This document shows positions 15,374 through 24,520 of a stretch of 64,000 nucleotides of DNA, one piece after another. The translations under genes and the position numbers were made by a program. Numbering within the stretch: position 1 is the first letter of the stretch; the number at the start of each line of letters is the position of its first letter. The notes under the pieces were generated by a model. The model was given only the letters and a program-made list of their open reading frames with translations. It was not told the origin of the DNA and did not search any database. This DNA is from an uncultured Acetatifactor sp. (lineage in GTDB: Bacteria; Bacillota; Clostridia; Lachnospirales; Lachnospiraceae): positions 1-64,000 of the forward strand of contig CANQWM010000013.1 of NCBI GenBank assembly GCA_947627535.1, written 5' to 3'.

Positions 15374-17143
15374 TTATGTAGCCGCCGCATACAGGGCACG
15401 ATATTCCTCACATTCCCGGAGCAGTTCCTCATGCCGTCCGATGCCTGCCACCGTTCCCGCTTTCAATACTACGATGCGGTCGGCCTCCAGAATCGTGGCA
15501 AAGCGATGGGCGGCGGAAACAACGCAGGCATCCGCCGCCCATTTCCGGATCGTGCAGTTGACGGATTCCTCTGTGGCGGCGTCCAGAGCGCTTGTGGCTT
15601 CATCCAGCAGCAGCACCGCCGGCCGTTTCCACAGGGCCCTGGCCACCGCAAGTCTCTGGCGCTCCCCTCCGGAGAGTTCATCCTCCTTCAGGTCCCGCCC
15701 CAAAACCGTATCCAGACCACCGGGCAGCTTTTCGATCCGTTCCCGGAGACACAGATCCTCCAGCAGTTCCCACAGAGCGGCGTCCTGAAAGGGTTCCTCT
15801 TTCAGACAGATGTTTCGACGAATGCTTTCCCGAAACAGCACGGGATGCTGCAGTACAATTCCCATCTGCCTGCGCAGCTCCTGTCGTTGAAAGTCCCTGA
15901 TCTCATGCGCTCCAAACAGGATTTCTCCCTGCCGGGCATCATACAGCCGAAACAGCAGCTGCAGCAGCGTACTCTTCCCGTCTCCGCTTTGTCCGACTAG
16001 GGCAATGCGTTCCCCCGCATTTACCCTAAAGTCCACATCCCGCAGGATCCAATCTTCCCGGATCTTTGCCTCTTCCAAATAAGAAAAGCTTACCTTCCGC
16101 ACCACGATACCTTCTTTTGGGAGTTGCGGCGAGACGGCCTTCTTTTCCGCTTCCTCCGGCTCCATGTCAAAAATCTCTTTTACACGCTCCGCACCGGCCA
16201 GGTTGCCCGCCATACCCTGCAGCTTTATGTTGATACCCTTCAAATAGGTCACGCTTCTTTCATAATACGCCGCGCACGCCACAAAATCGCCCACACTGAT
16301 CTTTCCGGAAGCCGTCAGCCAGGCGCTGCAGCCGAAAACCGCCAGCCGACCCGCCAGCAGCAGAAACGTGTTGACCCGGTCAGCCAGAAATTCCAGCCAG
16401 CTGACAGAGATCTCCTGCCCCAATAACGCTTCCGTCCTGTTTTCCTGTTCGCCGTACAGGTACTCTCCCGCGCCCAGCAGCTTCACTTCCTCCATGCCGT
16501 TCAGCATCTCTGTCTGCCAGGCATTCAGATTGCCTCTTTCATCCGCAAGCCTTCTGTTCTGCGCTTTCAGCCGCGCCGTAAAGTACAGATTTCCCCATAC
16601 CACCGCAGGTGCAATGACAAGAGCCGCCGCCCCCAGCAGCAGGCTCTTGCCGGTGAGATAGAAAAAAGCCGCGAACATCTGGATTGCGTTTTCCAGCGTA
16701 TAGAAACAACTTCGGTGGATCAGTTCCAGAATACATTCCACATCCCCGTCCAGACGCTGCAGGATGTCTCCGCTTTTGATGTCGTTCCACCTTTCGGCGC
16801 GAATTTTCATCAGATGGCAAAAGGCTTTTTTGCGAATATTGACAAGATAAGTGATTTTCAGCTTTGCCCACAGGTAGTTTAAACCGCCGTGAAAAGCCTG
16901 ATTGACCAGATACAACCCTGCGTAAACGGCAAAGTAAGAAAAGAAAAGCATAAAATCACGCCGGTACAGCACGGCATCCACCAGAAGACCGATTACCCTG
17001 TTATAACAGGAGGCAGTAATCGCCGTGACCAGCACCGTTCCCAAAAGCCCCGTCAGGCGAAGACGGTATCCGCGTGTTGTTTCATAGACAAAAGCCCTTA
17101 AACCGGAATTAAAAATATCCCGTGAACATTTTCGCACAGGCAT
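15374..17143 (-). CDS. ABC exporter subunit, fused membrane and ATPase domains
   Basis: 589 residues. The membrane domain has about six segments. The ATPase domain has Walker A GQSGDGKST, a Q-loop near MGIVLQHPVLF, signature LSGGERQRLAVARAL, Walker B VLLLDEATSALDAATE and an H-loop in SAAHRF. The start at 17143 overlaps the last 35 bases of the MerR-methyltransferase gene and has a GAGGTGG site. That implies translational coupling. It is one half of a probable heterodimeric exporter with the next gene. The gap between the two contains a small palindrome, GAATAGT-A-ACTATTC, of unknown role. Confidence 0.88.
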   Translation of the reverse strand: MPVRKCSRDIFNSGLRAFVYETTRGYRLRLTGLLGTVLVTAITASCYNRVIGLLVDAVLYRRDFMLFFSYFAVYAGLYLVNQAFHGGLNYLWAKLKITYLVNIRKKAFCHLMKIRAERWNDIKSGDILQRLDGDVECILELIHRSCFYTLENAIQMFAAFFYLTGKSLLLGAAALVIAPAVVWGNLYFTARLKAQNRRLADERGNLNAWQTEMLNGMEEVKLLGAGEYLYGEQENRTEALLGQEISVSWLEFLADRVNTFLLLAGRLAVFGCSAWLTASGKISVGDFVACAAYYERSVTYLKGINIKLQGMAGNLAGAERVKEIFDMEPEEAEKKAVSPQLPKEGIVVRKVSFSYLEEAKIREDWILRDVDFRVNAGERIALVGQSGDGKSTLLQLLFRLYDARQGEILFGAHEIRDFQRQELRRQMGIVLQHPVLFRESIRRNICLKEEPFQDAALWELLEDLCLRERIEKLPGGLDTVLGRDLKEDELSGGERQRLAVARALWKRPAVLLLDEATSALDAATEESVNCTIRKWAADACVVSAAHRFATILEADRIVVLKAGTVAGIGRHEELLRECEEYRALYAAAT

Positions 17144-18272
17144 GGACCACCACCTCTCCCTCCCTTTTCAAATAATCCGACAGATACCGTACAAAATCGC
17201 TGCCCGCTTTCTGAATCTTCTCTCCCAGAGCCGTATCCTTTTCCACAAGAAAGCGGTATAACGAATCTAAATCGTCAATGTGCAATTCATTTTCATAAAT
17301 CTGACAGGTCAAAGAACTGCAGGCCGCCTGAAGATTCCGCTCCACACTCATGTAACGCCTCCTCTGTCTCTCCATTACCGCTTCCATACTGAAATCCTGA
17401 GAAAACCCTTTCAGGAGTCCGTCCAGATCCGTCACAAGGTCCTGACGGTTAAAGTTGGTACACAGCCGCCCTTCTTTCTTTAAAGCCCTCTTTACACGCT
17501 CTAAAAAGACCTGCGGCTCATCGATGTAGTGCCACATATGCAGCGCAATCACACAATCGTACCGTTCCTCTCCGAAATCCGTATGGTTCGCATCCATCTG
17601 CTGATACGAAAAACTTACATTCTTTTCAAGAAATCCCCGGTTCTGCCGTTCAAAGGACTGCATCCAGTTTAGTCCCCCTTCAAACTTATCCGCCAGATGG
17701 ATATGAACATCTGCGGGAATCTTGTTCCAGCTTTGCTGCCATATCAGCCCTCCGCCGGCTCCCACATCCAATACGTTCTCTCCCTTCCGCAGCTTTAGCT
17801 GGCGGAACAGCCAGGGGTACCAATCCCTCTGACGAACGCCGAACCGTTCCCATACATCATAGATCCTTTGCATCTTGTTATTGCTGGTGACCAGCCTGAT
17901 CAACCCGGAAAGCTCGGAGAGTTCGATATCCCGGTCCGCACAATTGTCGGCCACTTCATCCAGCGTGCGGACGACCTGATCCAGCTGTTCCTTCTTTTGC
18001 AGCAAAAGCCTTTTCTGCTCCCACAGCAGTTCGCGGATGGAAATATTCCTCTCCTTCTTCATGATGGTGCCGATCTCTTCCAGAGACAATCCAAGATATT
18101 TCAGCATCACGATCTCCTGCAGCTGGATCAGGGAATTCTTGTCATACAAACGATATTTCCCCTCCGAATATCCAATCGGCGTCAGTAAGTTTTTCTGGTC
18201 ATAAAACCGGATCGTCCGTGGAGATACCCTGGCCAAAACGGCAAGCTCGCCCGCGGTATAATATTCTTCCAT
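17109..18272 (-). CDS. MerR-family regulator fused to SAM-dependent methyltransferase
   Basis: 387 residues from the ATG at 18272, with AGGAGG six bases upstream. Residues 1-75 are a MerR winged helix: YTAGELAVLARVSPRTIRFYDQKNLL and YRLYDKNSLIQLQEI. The dimerising coiled coil spans about 85-125. Residues 150-260 form a class I methyltransferase: VLDVGAGGGLIWQQ is SAM motif I, and YDCVIALHMWHYIDEP corresponds to the later strands. MerR proteins sense ligands through their C-terminal domain and twist promoters with long spacers. Here that domain is an enzyme fold. The gene overlaps the ABC exporter genes it probably controls. The methyltransferase may serve only as a ligand pocket, or may modify the exported compound. 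Confidence 0.9.
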   Translation of the reverse strand: MEEYYTAGELAVLARVSPRTIRFYDQKNLLTPIGYSEGKYRLYDKNSLIQLQEIVMLKYLGLSLEEIGTIMKKERNISIRELLWEQKRLLLQKKEQLDQVVRTLDEVADNCADRDIELSELSGLIRLVTSNNKMQRIYDVWERFGVRQRDWYPWLFRQLKLRKGENVLDVGAGGGLIWQQSWNKIPADVHIHLADKFEGGLNWMQSFERQNRGFLEKNVSFSYQQMDANHTDFGEERYDCVIALHMWHYIDEPQVFLERVKRALKKEGRLCTNFNRQDLVTDLDGLLKGFSQDFSMEAVMERQRRRYMSVERNLQAACSSLTCQIYENELHIDDLDSLYRFLVEKDTALGEKIQKAGSDFVRYLSDYLKREGEVVVHACAKMFTGYF

Positions 18273-18313
18273 TTCACACCTCCTGAAACGTCTCAATGGG
18301 CCCTTGTTGTTTT

Positions 18314-18344
18314 AGTATAAGGGTTTACGCTGCGGCAATGTCAA
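18314..18344 (-). promoter_or_regulatory. MerR-type promoter with 19-bp spacer
   Basis: On the minus strand TTGACA (18339-18344) and TATACT (18314-18319) are separated by 19 bases, the overlong spacing characteristic of MerR-regulated promoters. An imperfect dyad, GTAAACCCTTATAC, covers the spacer end. It lies 42 bases upstream of the regulator's own ATG, so autoregulation of the regulator-exporter operon is likely. Confidence 0.75.
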
Positions 18345-18380
18345 TAGATAAATTTCATCATGCGTAAAACCTGCAGAAAT

Positions 18381-18434
18381 AAAAAAGGGACATCACAAAT
18401 AACCGATTTCCGGTTATTGTGACACTCCCTTTTC
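18381..18434 (-). terminator. Intrinsic terminator after the chemotaxis receptor gene
   Basis: The minus-strand read GTCACAATAACCG-GAAA-TCGGTTATTTGTGAT forms a long stem, continued by AAAAGGGA/TCCCTTTTTT, giving a terminal T-run. The symmetry would also stop rightward transcription. Confidence 0.85.
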
Positions 18435-18469
18435 TCATTCTGTCCCGAAAATATGCCGCAGGCGCGGGA

Positions 18470-20467
18470 TTACACCTTGAAAGATGCAACCGTCCTGTTC
18501 AGAGACTCGCTGAGTCTCTCCAGTTCCTCCATCTGGGAAAGCACATCCTTTGAATTTACGTTGGAGTTTTCCACAGTCTGCTTCATTTTCTCCATATAAT
18601 CCGCGATCTCACCTACCAATTCCGTAATGGCGCTGAGAGATTCGTTGATTCCGGTCATGCTGGCGCTCATCTCCTGAGAGGAAGCGCCGAGATCGCTGGA
18701 GATATCGCTGTAGAACGCGGCGTCCTTCTCATACATCTGCGCCAGACCGGTCATTCCCTTATAGTCTTCCATCACTCTTTGGTTCATAAATTCCAGCAGT
18801 TTGGAAGAGCTCTCGGACAGGAAGGACACATTCTCCGTCACGCTTTCCGTCACCTGCCGGATCTTGTCAACAGCCAGCCTGGAATTATCCGCCAGCTGCC
18901 GGATCTCCTCCGCCACAACGGCAAAGCCTTTTCCGGCCTCTCCTGCCCTCGCCGCCTCGATGGAAGCATTCAGGGCCAGCAGGTTGGTCTGGGAACTGAT
19001 GGAGAGGATCTCCTCTGTCAGGGTATCGATCTCCTTTACCCTCTGGCTGTCTGCAATGGCCTTCTCAAGCTCTCCCTTGCTGCCTTCATAGAGCGCCATA
19101 GCCGCACTTGCCGACTTTTCGGAATTTTCATGCTGTCTGCCGGCGCGTTCCATAATATCGCTGGACTGCGCCGCGGCCTCGCTTGCCTTTCTTGCCACAT
19201 TGTCTATGGCCTCTCCCAGCTCCCGGGCCGTCTGACGGATGCTCTCCGCCAGCTCCTTCGCTTCTTCGGTCTGGCTCATAACCCGGCCCGCGGAATCCGC
19301 AATGCTTACAATATCCCGGTTCAGCCCCGTCATTTTCGTGGAGGTTCCCTCCGCGATGGCGCCGATGCTGCCCGCCTCCTGCTTGGTGTTCAGAATAATG
19401 CCACGGATCTGTTGCTTCACCTCTACGGTGGCAGTCTTGATCTGTTCCGTCTCGTCTTTATACTGGCTGGGAATTCCCCGCTCCATCACAGTGTTTTCCG
19501 AAAAGTCTCCGGACGCAAACTGCTTCAGCATCTGAACCGGCGCCAGCAGCTTTCCGATCAGGCTTGCCATGAATACGGCCACCAGCACAATAACCAGCAC
19601 CACCACGATCATGGGAAGCATGCTCATGGCGATCAGGGATCCTGCAACGTTCGCCCTGGGTTCCGCCACGCCCAGACGCCATCCGCAGCCTGAGATCTCC
19701 GCCAGCGCAAAATAACATTTCGTGCCGTCATAGTCCTTCAGGAGAATTTGATCCCCGCCCGCGTCCGCCAGCAGGCTTTCCAGCCCCGGCATCACGTCCG
19801 TCACCGAAACCGCGGAATCCTTTGTGGGTTCAAAGTCCTTGTTCCTGTGGGCCACGTAATTGCCTGCGCTGTCCACAAGGAACCCGTAAACGCCGTCGGC
19901 GTAATTGATATTGTTGGTCAGGTCCGTCACCGTACCCAGCGAGACGTCCAGGCCGATCACCGACGCCACCTCGCCTTCTATCACCACCGGCACGGCAATC
20001 GTCATGCACATCTGGCCCGTTATCGCGTCCAGATAGGGGTCCATCACAATGATCCGCCTCTCCGAAGAAGCCTGTATGTACCAGCCTCTCTGCACCGGAT
20101 CGTAATCGGGGGCCACTTCCGCCTCGTGGTTTGACTGAATAAATCTGCTGTCAGGCGTTCCGCAGTAAAGGTTCAAAAGCTCATCCCGGCCGGCCGCATG
20201 GGTATCCACCACTGTCTGGAGGAAATCCGTCTCCAGGCTTCCCACAGCCTCTATGCTTGCCGCCGTTCCTTCCGCAAGCATCTTCTCGCTCTCGATCCAT
20301 GCGTTGATCTCCTCCGCATACCGGTCCGCATACAGCTGCAGTTCCTGTGCCTGATCGTTCATCAGGCGGTTCGCCGCTATTGTCACGACGCCGACCGTCG
20401 TAAGAAGAATGCTCACGACCACGATACAGATCACGCTGAAGGTCAATTTTCCCTTGATTGTCCTCAT
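18470..20467 (-). CDS. Methyl-accepting chemotaxis protein with dCache sensor
   Basis: 665 residues from the ATG at 20467 (AAAGGGG nine bases upstream); the ORF-track start is 36 codons too early. There is a membrane segment near residues 8-30. A dCache-type periplasmic sensor follows ([34 protein letters not shown], with a typical ligand pocket). A second membrane segment near 290-312, a HAMP region and a long coiled-coil signalling domain come next. The tip is [20 protein letters not shown], then [13 protein letters not shown], which contacts CheA/CheW. No che or flagellar genes are in the window. Cache domains of this kind often bind amino acids, but the ligand cannot be assigned. Confidence 0.95.
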   Translation of the reverse strand: MRTIKGKLTFSVICIVVVSILLTTVGVVTIAANRLMNDQAQELQLYADRYAEEINAWIESEKMLAEGTAASIEAVGSLETDFLQTVVDTHAAGRDELLNLYCGTPDSRFIQSNHEAEVAPDYDPVQRGWYIQASSERRIIVMDPYLDAITGQMCMTIAVPVVIEGEVASVIGLDVSLGTVTDLTNNINYADGVYGFLVDSAGNYVAHRNKDFEPTKDSAVSVTDVMPGLESLLADAGGDQILLKDYDGTKCYFALAEISGCGWRLGVAEPRANVAGSLIAMSMLPMIVVVLVIVLVAVFMASLIGKLLAPVQMLKQFASGDFSENTVMERGIPSQYKDETEQIKTATVEVKQQIRGIILNTKQEAGSIGAIAEGTSTKMTGLNRDIVSIADSAGRVMSQTEEAKELAESIRQTARELGEAIDNVARKASEAAAQSSDIMERAGRQHENSEKSASAAMALYEGSKGELEKAIADSQRVKEIDTLTEEILSISSQTNLLALNASIEAARAGEAGKGFAVVAEEIRQLADNSRLAVDKIRQVTESVTENVSFLSESSSKLLEFMNQRVMEDYKGMTGLAQMYEKDAAFYSDISSDLGASSQEMSASMTGINESLSAITELVGEIADYMEKMKQTVENSNVNSKDVLSQMEELERLSESLNRTVASFKV

Positions 20468-20528
20468 AGGCGAGTGCCCCTTTCTCACGGTAATTCGATA
20501 AAGTTTTCTCTTACACGTTCCCCAACTC

Positions 20529-20534
20529 ATTATA
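20529..20534 (-). promoter_or_regulatory. Proximal extended -10 promoter of the receptor gene
   Basis: Minus-strand ATGTGGTATAAT contains TATAAT with the extended TGn motif; the -35 region is weak. A second copy of the same ATGTGGTATAAT core is at 20614-20619, so the receptor gene may have tandem promoters. Between them is a perfect hairpin, CATGGCTAT-GTA-ATAGCCATG, at 20573-20593. Confidence 0.45.
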
Positions 20535-20613
20535 CCACATGCGCAGAAAAGGAAGCGCCGCGCATGCGGCATCATGGCTATGTAATAGCCATGGATTCTG
20601 CACCAGCAGAATT

Positions 20614-20619
20614 ATTATA
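20614..20619 (-). promoter_or_regulatory. Distal extended -10 promoter of the receptor gene
   Basis: TATAAT on the minus strand preceded by TGG (extended -10). A poor -35, TTTCTG, lies 17 bases further up. It shares the 12-base core with the proximal site. Confidence 0.4.
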
Positions 20620-20684
20620 CCACATTCCGTGAAAAACAGAAAGCATGATTTGAGTAAAAATCATACGCTTTTAAGTTTTCCGGT

Positions 20685-22460
20685 TCAAAGGCCAACCCCC
20701 TTTTCCCCGCTCACGATAAAACCAACATCCTCCACGCTGCCGCCTGCGGCAATCTCCCCGTTATAATCCACGGAAGAAATGGTAAGCCTGCTGCCCGAGA
20801 CCTGATAGCTTCCGTTCCAGCCGTCCGACAGCGTGATGTCACAGCCAAAATCCAGCTCCACCGTCCAGCCGCTGCAGGCCGTATCCCCCGTATTTGTGAT
20901 CGTCAGCGTATACTGAAGACAGTCCCGTCCGTCCTGCTCCCAGGAATTGGCAAGCACGGCGGAGATCTGCAGACCGTTCCCACCGTTTAAGACCACCGCC
21001 GTCCGATCCTGCGCGCCGCCTTCCTCCGTCCGGCTGTTCTCGCCCTGGTCCTGTCCCTCATCCTGTCTGCCGCTCTGTTTCCGGCCGTCGTCCGCACCTT
21101 TGGTATCTCCGCCTCCCTCCGGCTTTTCCATCCGGGAATTTCCCGCCCCATCGGCGCTTTCTCCGGTGAGAAGTTCATACAGCCATTTCCCCGTCTCGCT
21201 CAGGTCCTCCGCTCCGAAGCCGCTTGTCCTGCTGCAACTGCTCTTTAAGAGCGCGGACGTCTCCGCCTTGTTGGACAGGTTCCAGGCCACATAGCTGATC
21301 CCGTACTGTTCCAGCGTGTCAATCCACTGATCCGCCTCATCCCGGTCGATCCCGCCGTTTCCGCTGGCATCACAGATACCGTACTCCGACACAAAAACGG
21401 GAAGCCCGGCATCGACAGCGTCCGCCAGGGTCTTCCGCAGGGACTCCCTGTGGGTGGCGGCGTAAAAATGAAGGGTGTACATGATATTCTCTCTGTCCGT
21501 GATGGGGTCTGCCGCGGCCTGATCCAGATACTGACACCAGTTGGGCGTTCCCACCAGGATCACCCCGTCGCTGTCATTCTCCCGGATGACGTCGATCACC
21601 TGTTCGGCATAGGACTTCACATCGCTCCAGGAGGTGCCGCCGTTGGGCTCGTTGCATACCTCATAAATCACGTTGGTGGAATCCGCATATTCCTCAGACA
21701 TCTCATCAAAAAAGGCTTTTGCTTCCTCCAGATGTGCATTGGGATTTCCGTCTGATAAAATGTGCCAGTCGATGATCACATACAGACCGCATTCCGTTGC
21801 GTATGCCACGCCGTCCCGGATAAGCGCCTTCAGATTCTCTTTGTCGCCGTCCGTGCAGTAACCGCCGCTCTCCGCGGTGTACATGGCAAGACGGATCACG
21901 TCAGCTCCCCATTCTTCCTTCAGCTGGGCAAAACAGTCCTCATTCACATACTCTGGATACCATGCAAGGCCATGGGTACTGATTCCCCGAAGCACAACGG
22001 GATTCCCGTCCGAGTCCACAAGACCGGTCCCCTTCACGGAAAGCGCCGGCAATCCGCCTTCGCCTTCTTCCCGGTCCCGTCCGTTTTGGGGTGTTTCCAG
22101 CTCCGGGTTGTCCTTCCCTTGGGCATTCTGCCCTGAAATCCCCTTCTGCGGGATATCCTCCTCCGGGTTTTCCTTCCCTGAAATGCCCTCCGGGGTATCC
22201 TCTTCCGAAATCTCCTTCCCTGAAATATCCTCCTCAGATATATCCTGCTCCAAGATGCCCTGCCCCGGAATCTCCTTCTTGGAAAGGTCCTGAAAAAGGG
22301 ACCAGATTTTCTCTGCCTTCTCTCTTTCCCGCCTCGACGTTACGGTCTCTTCCTGGCCGCATCCCACAGCCGTCACGTTCAGAAATAATAACAGAACCAG
22401 AAAAAATACTGACCGTCTCTTCCAACGCCGACGATTCCTTTTTTCTCCCTCGCTTCTCAT
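20685..22460 (-). CDS. GH5 endoglucanase-like lipoprotein with C-terminal CBM2-like module
   Basis: 591 residues from the ATG at 22460 (GGAG five bases before). The lipoprotein signal ends AVGC. A repetitive acidic linker of short EDIS/GKE/EEDI units spans about residues 60-130. The GH5 domain follows: GTGLVDSDGNPVVLRGISTHGLAWYP, VIRLAMY, IIDWHILSDGNPN, VIYEVCNEPNG with the acid/base Glu, and VFVSEYGICD with the nucleophile Glu. A second polar linker leads to a beta-sandwich module (YTLTITNTGDTACSGWTVELDF, DGWNGSYQVSG) resembling CBM2. It should be tethered to the cell surface and cut beta-glucan or a related polymer. It follows the dac gene by 73 bases and may share the 26.4-kb promoter. Confidence 0.9.
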   Translation of the reverse strand: MRSEGEKRNRRRWKRRSVFFLVLLLFLNVTAVGCGQEETVTSRREREKAEKIWSLFQDLSKKEIPGQGILEQDISEEDISGKEISEEDTPEGISGKENPEEDIPQKGISGQNAQGKDNPELETPQNGRDREEGEGGLPALSVKGTGLVDSDGNPVVLRGISTHGLAWYPEYVNEDCFAQLKEEWGADVIRLAMYTAESGGYCTDGDKENLKALIRDGVAYATECGLYVIIDWHILSDGNPNAHLEEAKAFFDEMSEEYADSTNVIYEVCNEPNGGTSWSDVKSYAEQVIDVIRENDSDGVILVGTPNWCQYLDQAAADPITDRENIMYTLHFYAATHRESLRKTLADAVDAGLPVFVSEYGICDASGNGGIDRDEADQWIDTLEQYGISYVAWNLSNKAETSALLKSSCSRTSGFGAEDLSETGKWLYELLTGESADGAGNSRMEKPEGGGDTKGADDGRKQSGRQDEGQDQGENSRTEEGGAQDRTAVVLNGGNGLQISAVLANSWEQDGRDCLQYTLTITNTGDTACSGWTVELDFGCDITLSDGWNGSYQVSGSRLTISSVDYNGEIAAGGSVEDVGFIVSGEKGVGL

Positions 22461-22533
22461 TTTGACTCCATTTCCGCGCTGTTTTCCGCGCTTGTCCGGC
22501 CTGTTTCCTGCGATCCGCAGGATCCTCTTTTTT

Positions 22534-23886
22534 TCACAATGCCGGCAGATATTTTTCGTACAGCATGTTCTGGTCATCAATGCACTGCCAGCTGCTGCTG
22601 GAGCCCGCGGTAACGCACAGATACTCTCTGCCGTTTCCGTCTACAGACAGACTGGCCGCGCAGCTGCCGGACTGATTGACAAATCCGGTCTTGCCGCAGA
22701 GAACCTCTCCATGGGTATCCCTGTCCTCGATTCTGCGGAGAAACCAATTGGACAGCAGGATGCCTTCCGGATGCTGTGTCGTCTGCGCCGTGGTATAGGT
22801 ATGCGCGGACAGCACCTGCCTGCAGAACGGATTGTCAGCCGCCTCCTTCAGAATGACAGCAATATCATACACGGTACTGTAGTGAGCCTCGTCATAAATT
22901 CCCACACAGTTTGTAAAATGGGTGGTTTCAGCAAGCCCCATTTCTTCCAGCTTTTTATTCATCAGCTCCACAAAGGCTTCCTGCGAGCCGGCGGTATAAA
23001 CGGCAAGCCCTACCGCCGCGTCTGCACCGGAGGGAAGCACCGTGCCGTAAAACAGGTCTCTGACCGGAATCTGCTCATCTATCTGAAATCCAGCGATGCT
23101 GCAGTCGTTTACATAGCTGTAATCGGTAATATCTATGGTCATGGTAAAGAGATCATCCAGGATCGCCTCTGTACCGTCCCGGATTCCCAGCGTGTCCGCC
23201 GCGGTAAGGACCGTTAAAATCTTGGTCATGGAAGCAGGACTGATTCCCGCATGGTACTCCTTCCCTGCCAGAACCGTCTGAGACGCCACATCGATCAGAA
23301 TCCCATACTGGCTGACGATCTCTTCCCCAAAGCCTTCCGTTGCCGATGTGGGAGAAGCTTCAAAGACAACGGGCCGGTCTTCTTCCGGCTGTGCTGTGAC
23401 TTCTCCACTGCCGTCTCCCGGCTGCCCTGTGACTTCTCCATCACCGTCTCCCGGCTGTCCTGTGATCTCTCCACCGCCGGTTTCCTGCGCGCCGTCCGGG
23501 CTGCCTGTTTTTTCTCCCTCCCCGGACAGGACTGCGCTCTTTTGGCCTGCCGCAGCATCCTTCCGGAATCCGGCGCCCACTGTTCGGAATGTTTCCTTTA
23601 CCTTTTCCAGACAGCGCTCCATACCGGCGCTGTTTTCAGGAGCAGACTGTACCTCCCCGCCGGAAACTGCGGCGCGGATCAGAGCGCACACACCGATCCC
23701 CGCCGCGGCAAGCAGCGCTGCCGCCGCGCCAAGTATGCACCGATGCAGGATCTGTACCCTGTGCTTTTGACGTCTCATTTCCTCCATATGCTGTTTCCGT
23801 TTCAGAACCCGCTGCCGCTCCGCTTCCTCCTCTTCCTCTGCGTCCCGCACTGTATCTGTTTTTTCTTCTCTTCGTACCTGTTCCAT
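22534..23886 (-). CDS. D-alanyl-D-alanine carboxypeptidase (S11 family)
   Basis: 450 residues with a charged cytoplasmic tail, one membrane anchor near 48-70 (GAAAALLAAAGIGVCALI) and a low-complexity linker. The linker holds three near-copies of GEVTGQPGDGS. The penicillin-binding catalytic motifs are complete: SMTK for SxxK, PSGADAA in the SxN position and CGKTGF for KTG. The enzyme trims the terminal D-Ala of peptidoglycan stem peptides outside the membrane. The SxN element is SGA here, seen in sporulation-type S11 members. It is anchored by its N-terminus, not by the usual C-terminal amphipathic helix. The start has only a distant AAGG. Confidence 0.9.
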   Translation of the reverse strand: MEQVRREEKTDTVRDAEEEEEAERQRVLKRKQHMEEMRRQKHRVQILHRCILGAAAALLAAAGIGVCALIRAAVSGGEVQSAPENSAGMERCLEKVKETFRTVGAGFRKDAAAGQKSAVLSGEGEKTGSPDGAQETGGGEITGQPGDGDGEVTGQPGDGSGEVTAQPEEDRPVVFEASPTSATEGFGEEIVSQYGILIDVASQTVLAGKEYHAGISPASMTKILTVLTAADTLGIRDGTEAILDDLFTMTIDITDYSYVNDCSIAGFQIDEQIPVRDLFYGTVLPSGADAAVGLAVYTAGSQEAFVELMNKKLEEMGLAETTHFTNCVGIYDEAHYSTVYDIAVILKEAADNPFCRQVLSAHTYTTAQTTQHPEGILLSNWFLRRIEDRDTHGEVLCGKTGFVNQSGSCAASLSVDGNGREYLCVTAGSSSSWQCIDDQNMLYEKYLPAL

Positions 23887-23991
23887 TAATCCGCGCCTTT
23901 CCGTATTCTTTCGGTCCCGGTACTCCCTGTCCCGCTTCCCTGTTCCCTCTCCTGTCCAGCCTTCCGGTTACGTTCTTCTGGCCTGTATCCG

Positions 23992-24495
23992 TCAGGCCAT
24001 CCTTACCGTCTGATGCCTTATGATATCCGCAAATTCCGCTCCCGCGGCCCTGGCCAGATCCTTCGGCGCCAGAACAAGCTGGGAGCCGATTCGCCCGCCG
24101 CTGACAACGATCTCCGGCAGGGTCTCCGCCGAGCTGTCGATTCTGGTCACATACTGCTTTTTCATCCCCACCGCGGTACAGCCGCCTCGGATGTAGCCCG
24201 TAACGCTGTTGATCTCTTTTACAGGGATCATCTCCACGCTCTTTTCTCCCACGCTTCTGGCCGCCGCCTTCAGATCCAGTTCCTCCGCAATGGGAATCAC
24301 AAAAACAAAGTAATTTCTGCTGCTTCCCACGGTCACCAGTGTCTTATAAACCTTTTCATGGGGCAGGGAAAGCATGTCCGCAACCTGGATGCCGTCCACA
24401 AATTCGCCGCACTCGTAAGTCAGGTGGCGGAAGGGAATCTTCATCGTCTCCAGAATCCGCATTGCATTGGTCTTTATTTCCTTTTGTTTCGCCAT
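23992..24495 (-). CDS. ybaK: YbaK-type aminoacyl-tRNA deacylase
   Basis: 167 residues from the ATG at 24495 behind GGAGG; the ORF-track ATG four codons earlier has no site. Conserved features of the YbaK/EbsC fold are present: a Lys in HEKVYKTLV, the strand FVFVIPIAEELDLKAAA, GYIRGGCTAVGMKK with the conserved GGxxPxG-like loop, and a C-terminal SGGRIGSQLVLAP. The family hydrolyses mischarged Cys-tRNA(Pro), protecting translation. The loop here reads GGCTAVG, so specificity may differ. It overlaps neither neighbour and lies 25 bases from the TrmH-type gene. Confidence 0.88.
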   Translation of the reverse strand: MAKQKEIKTNAMRILETMKIPFRHLTYECGEFVDGIQVADMLSLPHEKVYKTLVTVGSSRNYFVFVIPIAEELDLKAAARSVGEKSVEMIPVKEINSVTGYIRGGCTAVGMKKQYVTRIDSSAETLPEIVVSGGRIGSQLVLAPKDLARAAGAEFADIIRHQTVRMA

Positions 24496-24520
24496 ATCCG
24501 CCTCCATCGTTCCATAAATG

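Noticed and set aside
18779-19693. 304-codon plus-strand ORF antisense to the chemoreceptor
   Set aside because: The minus-strand receptor has full domain structure; the antisense frame has none.
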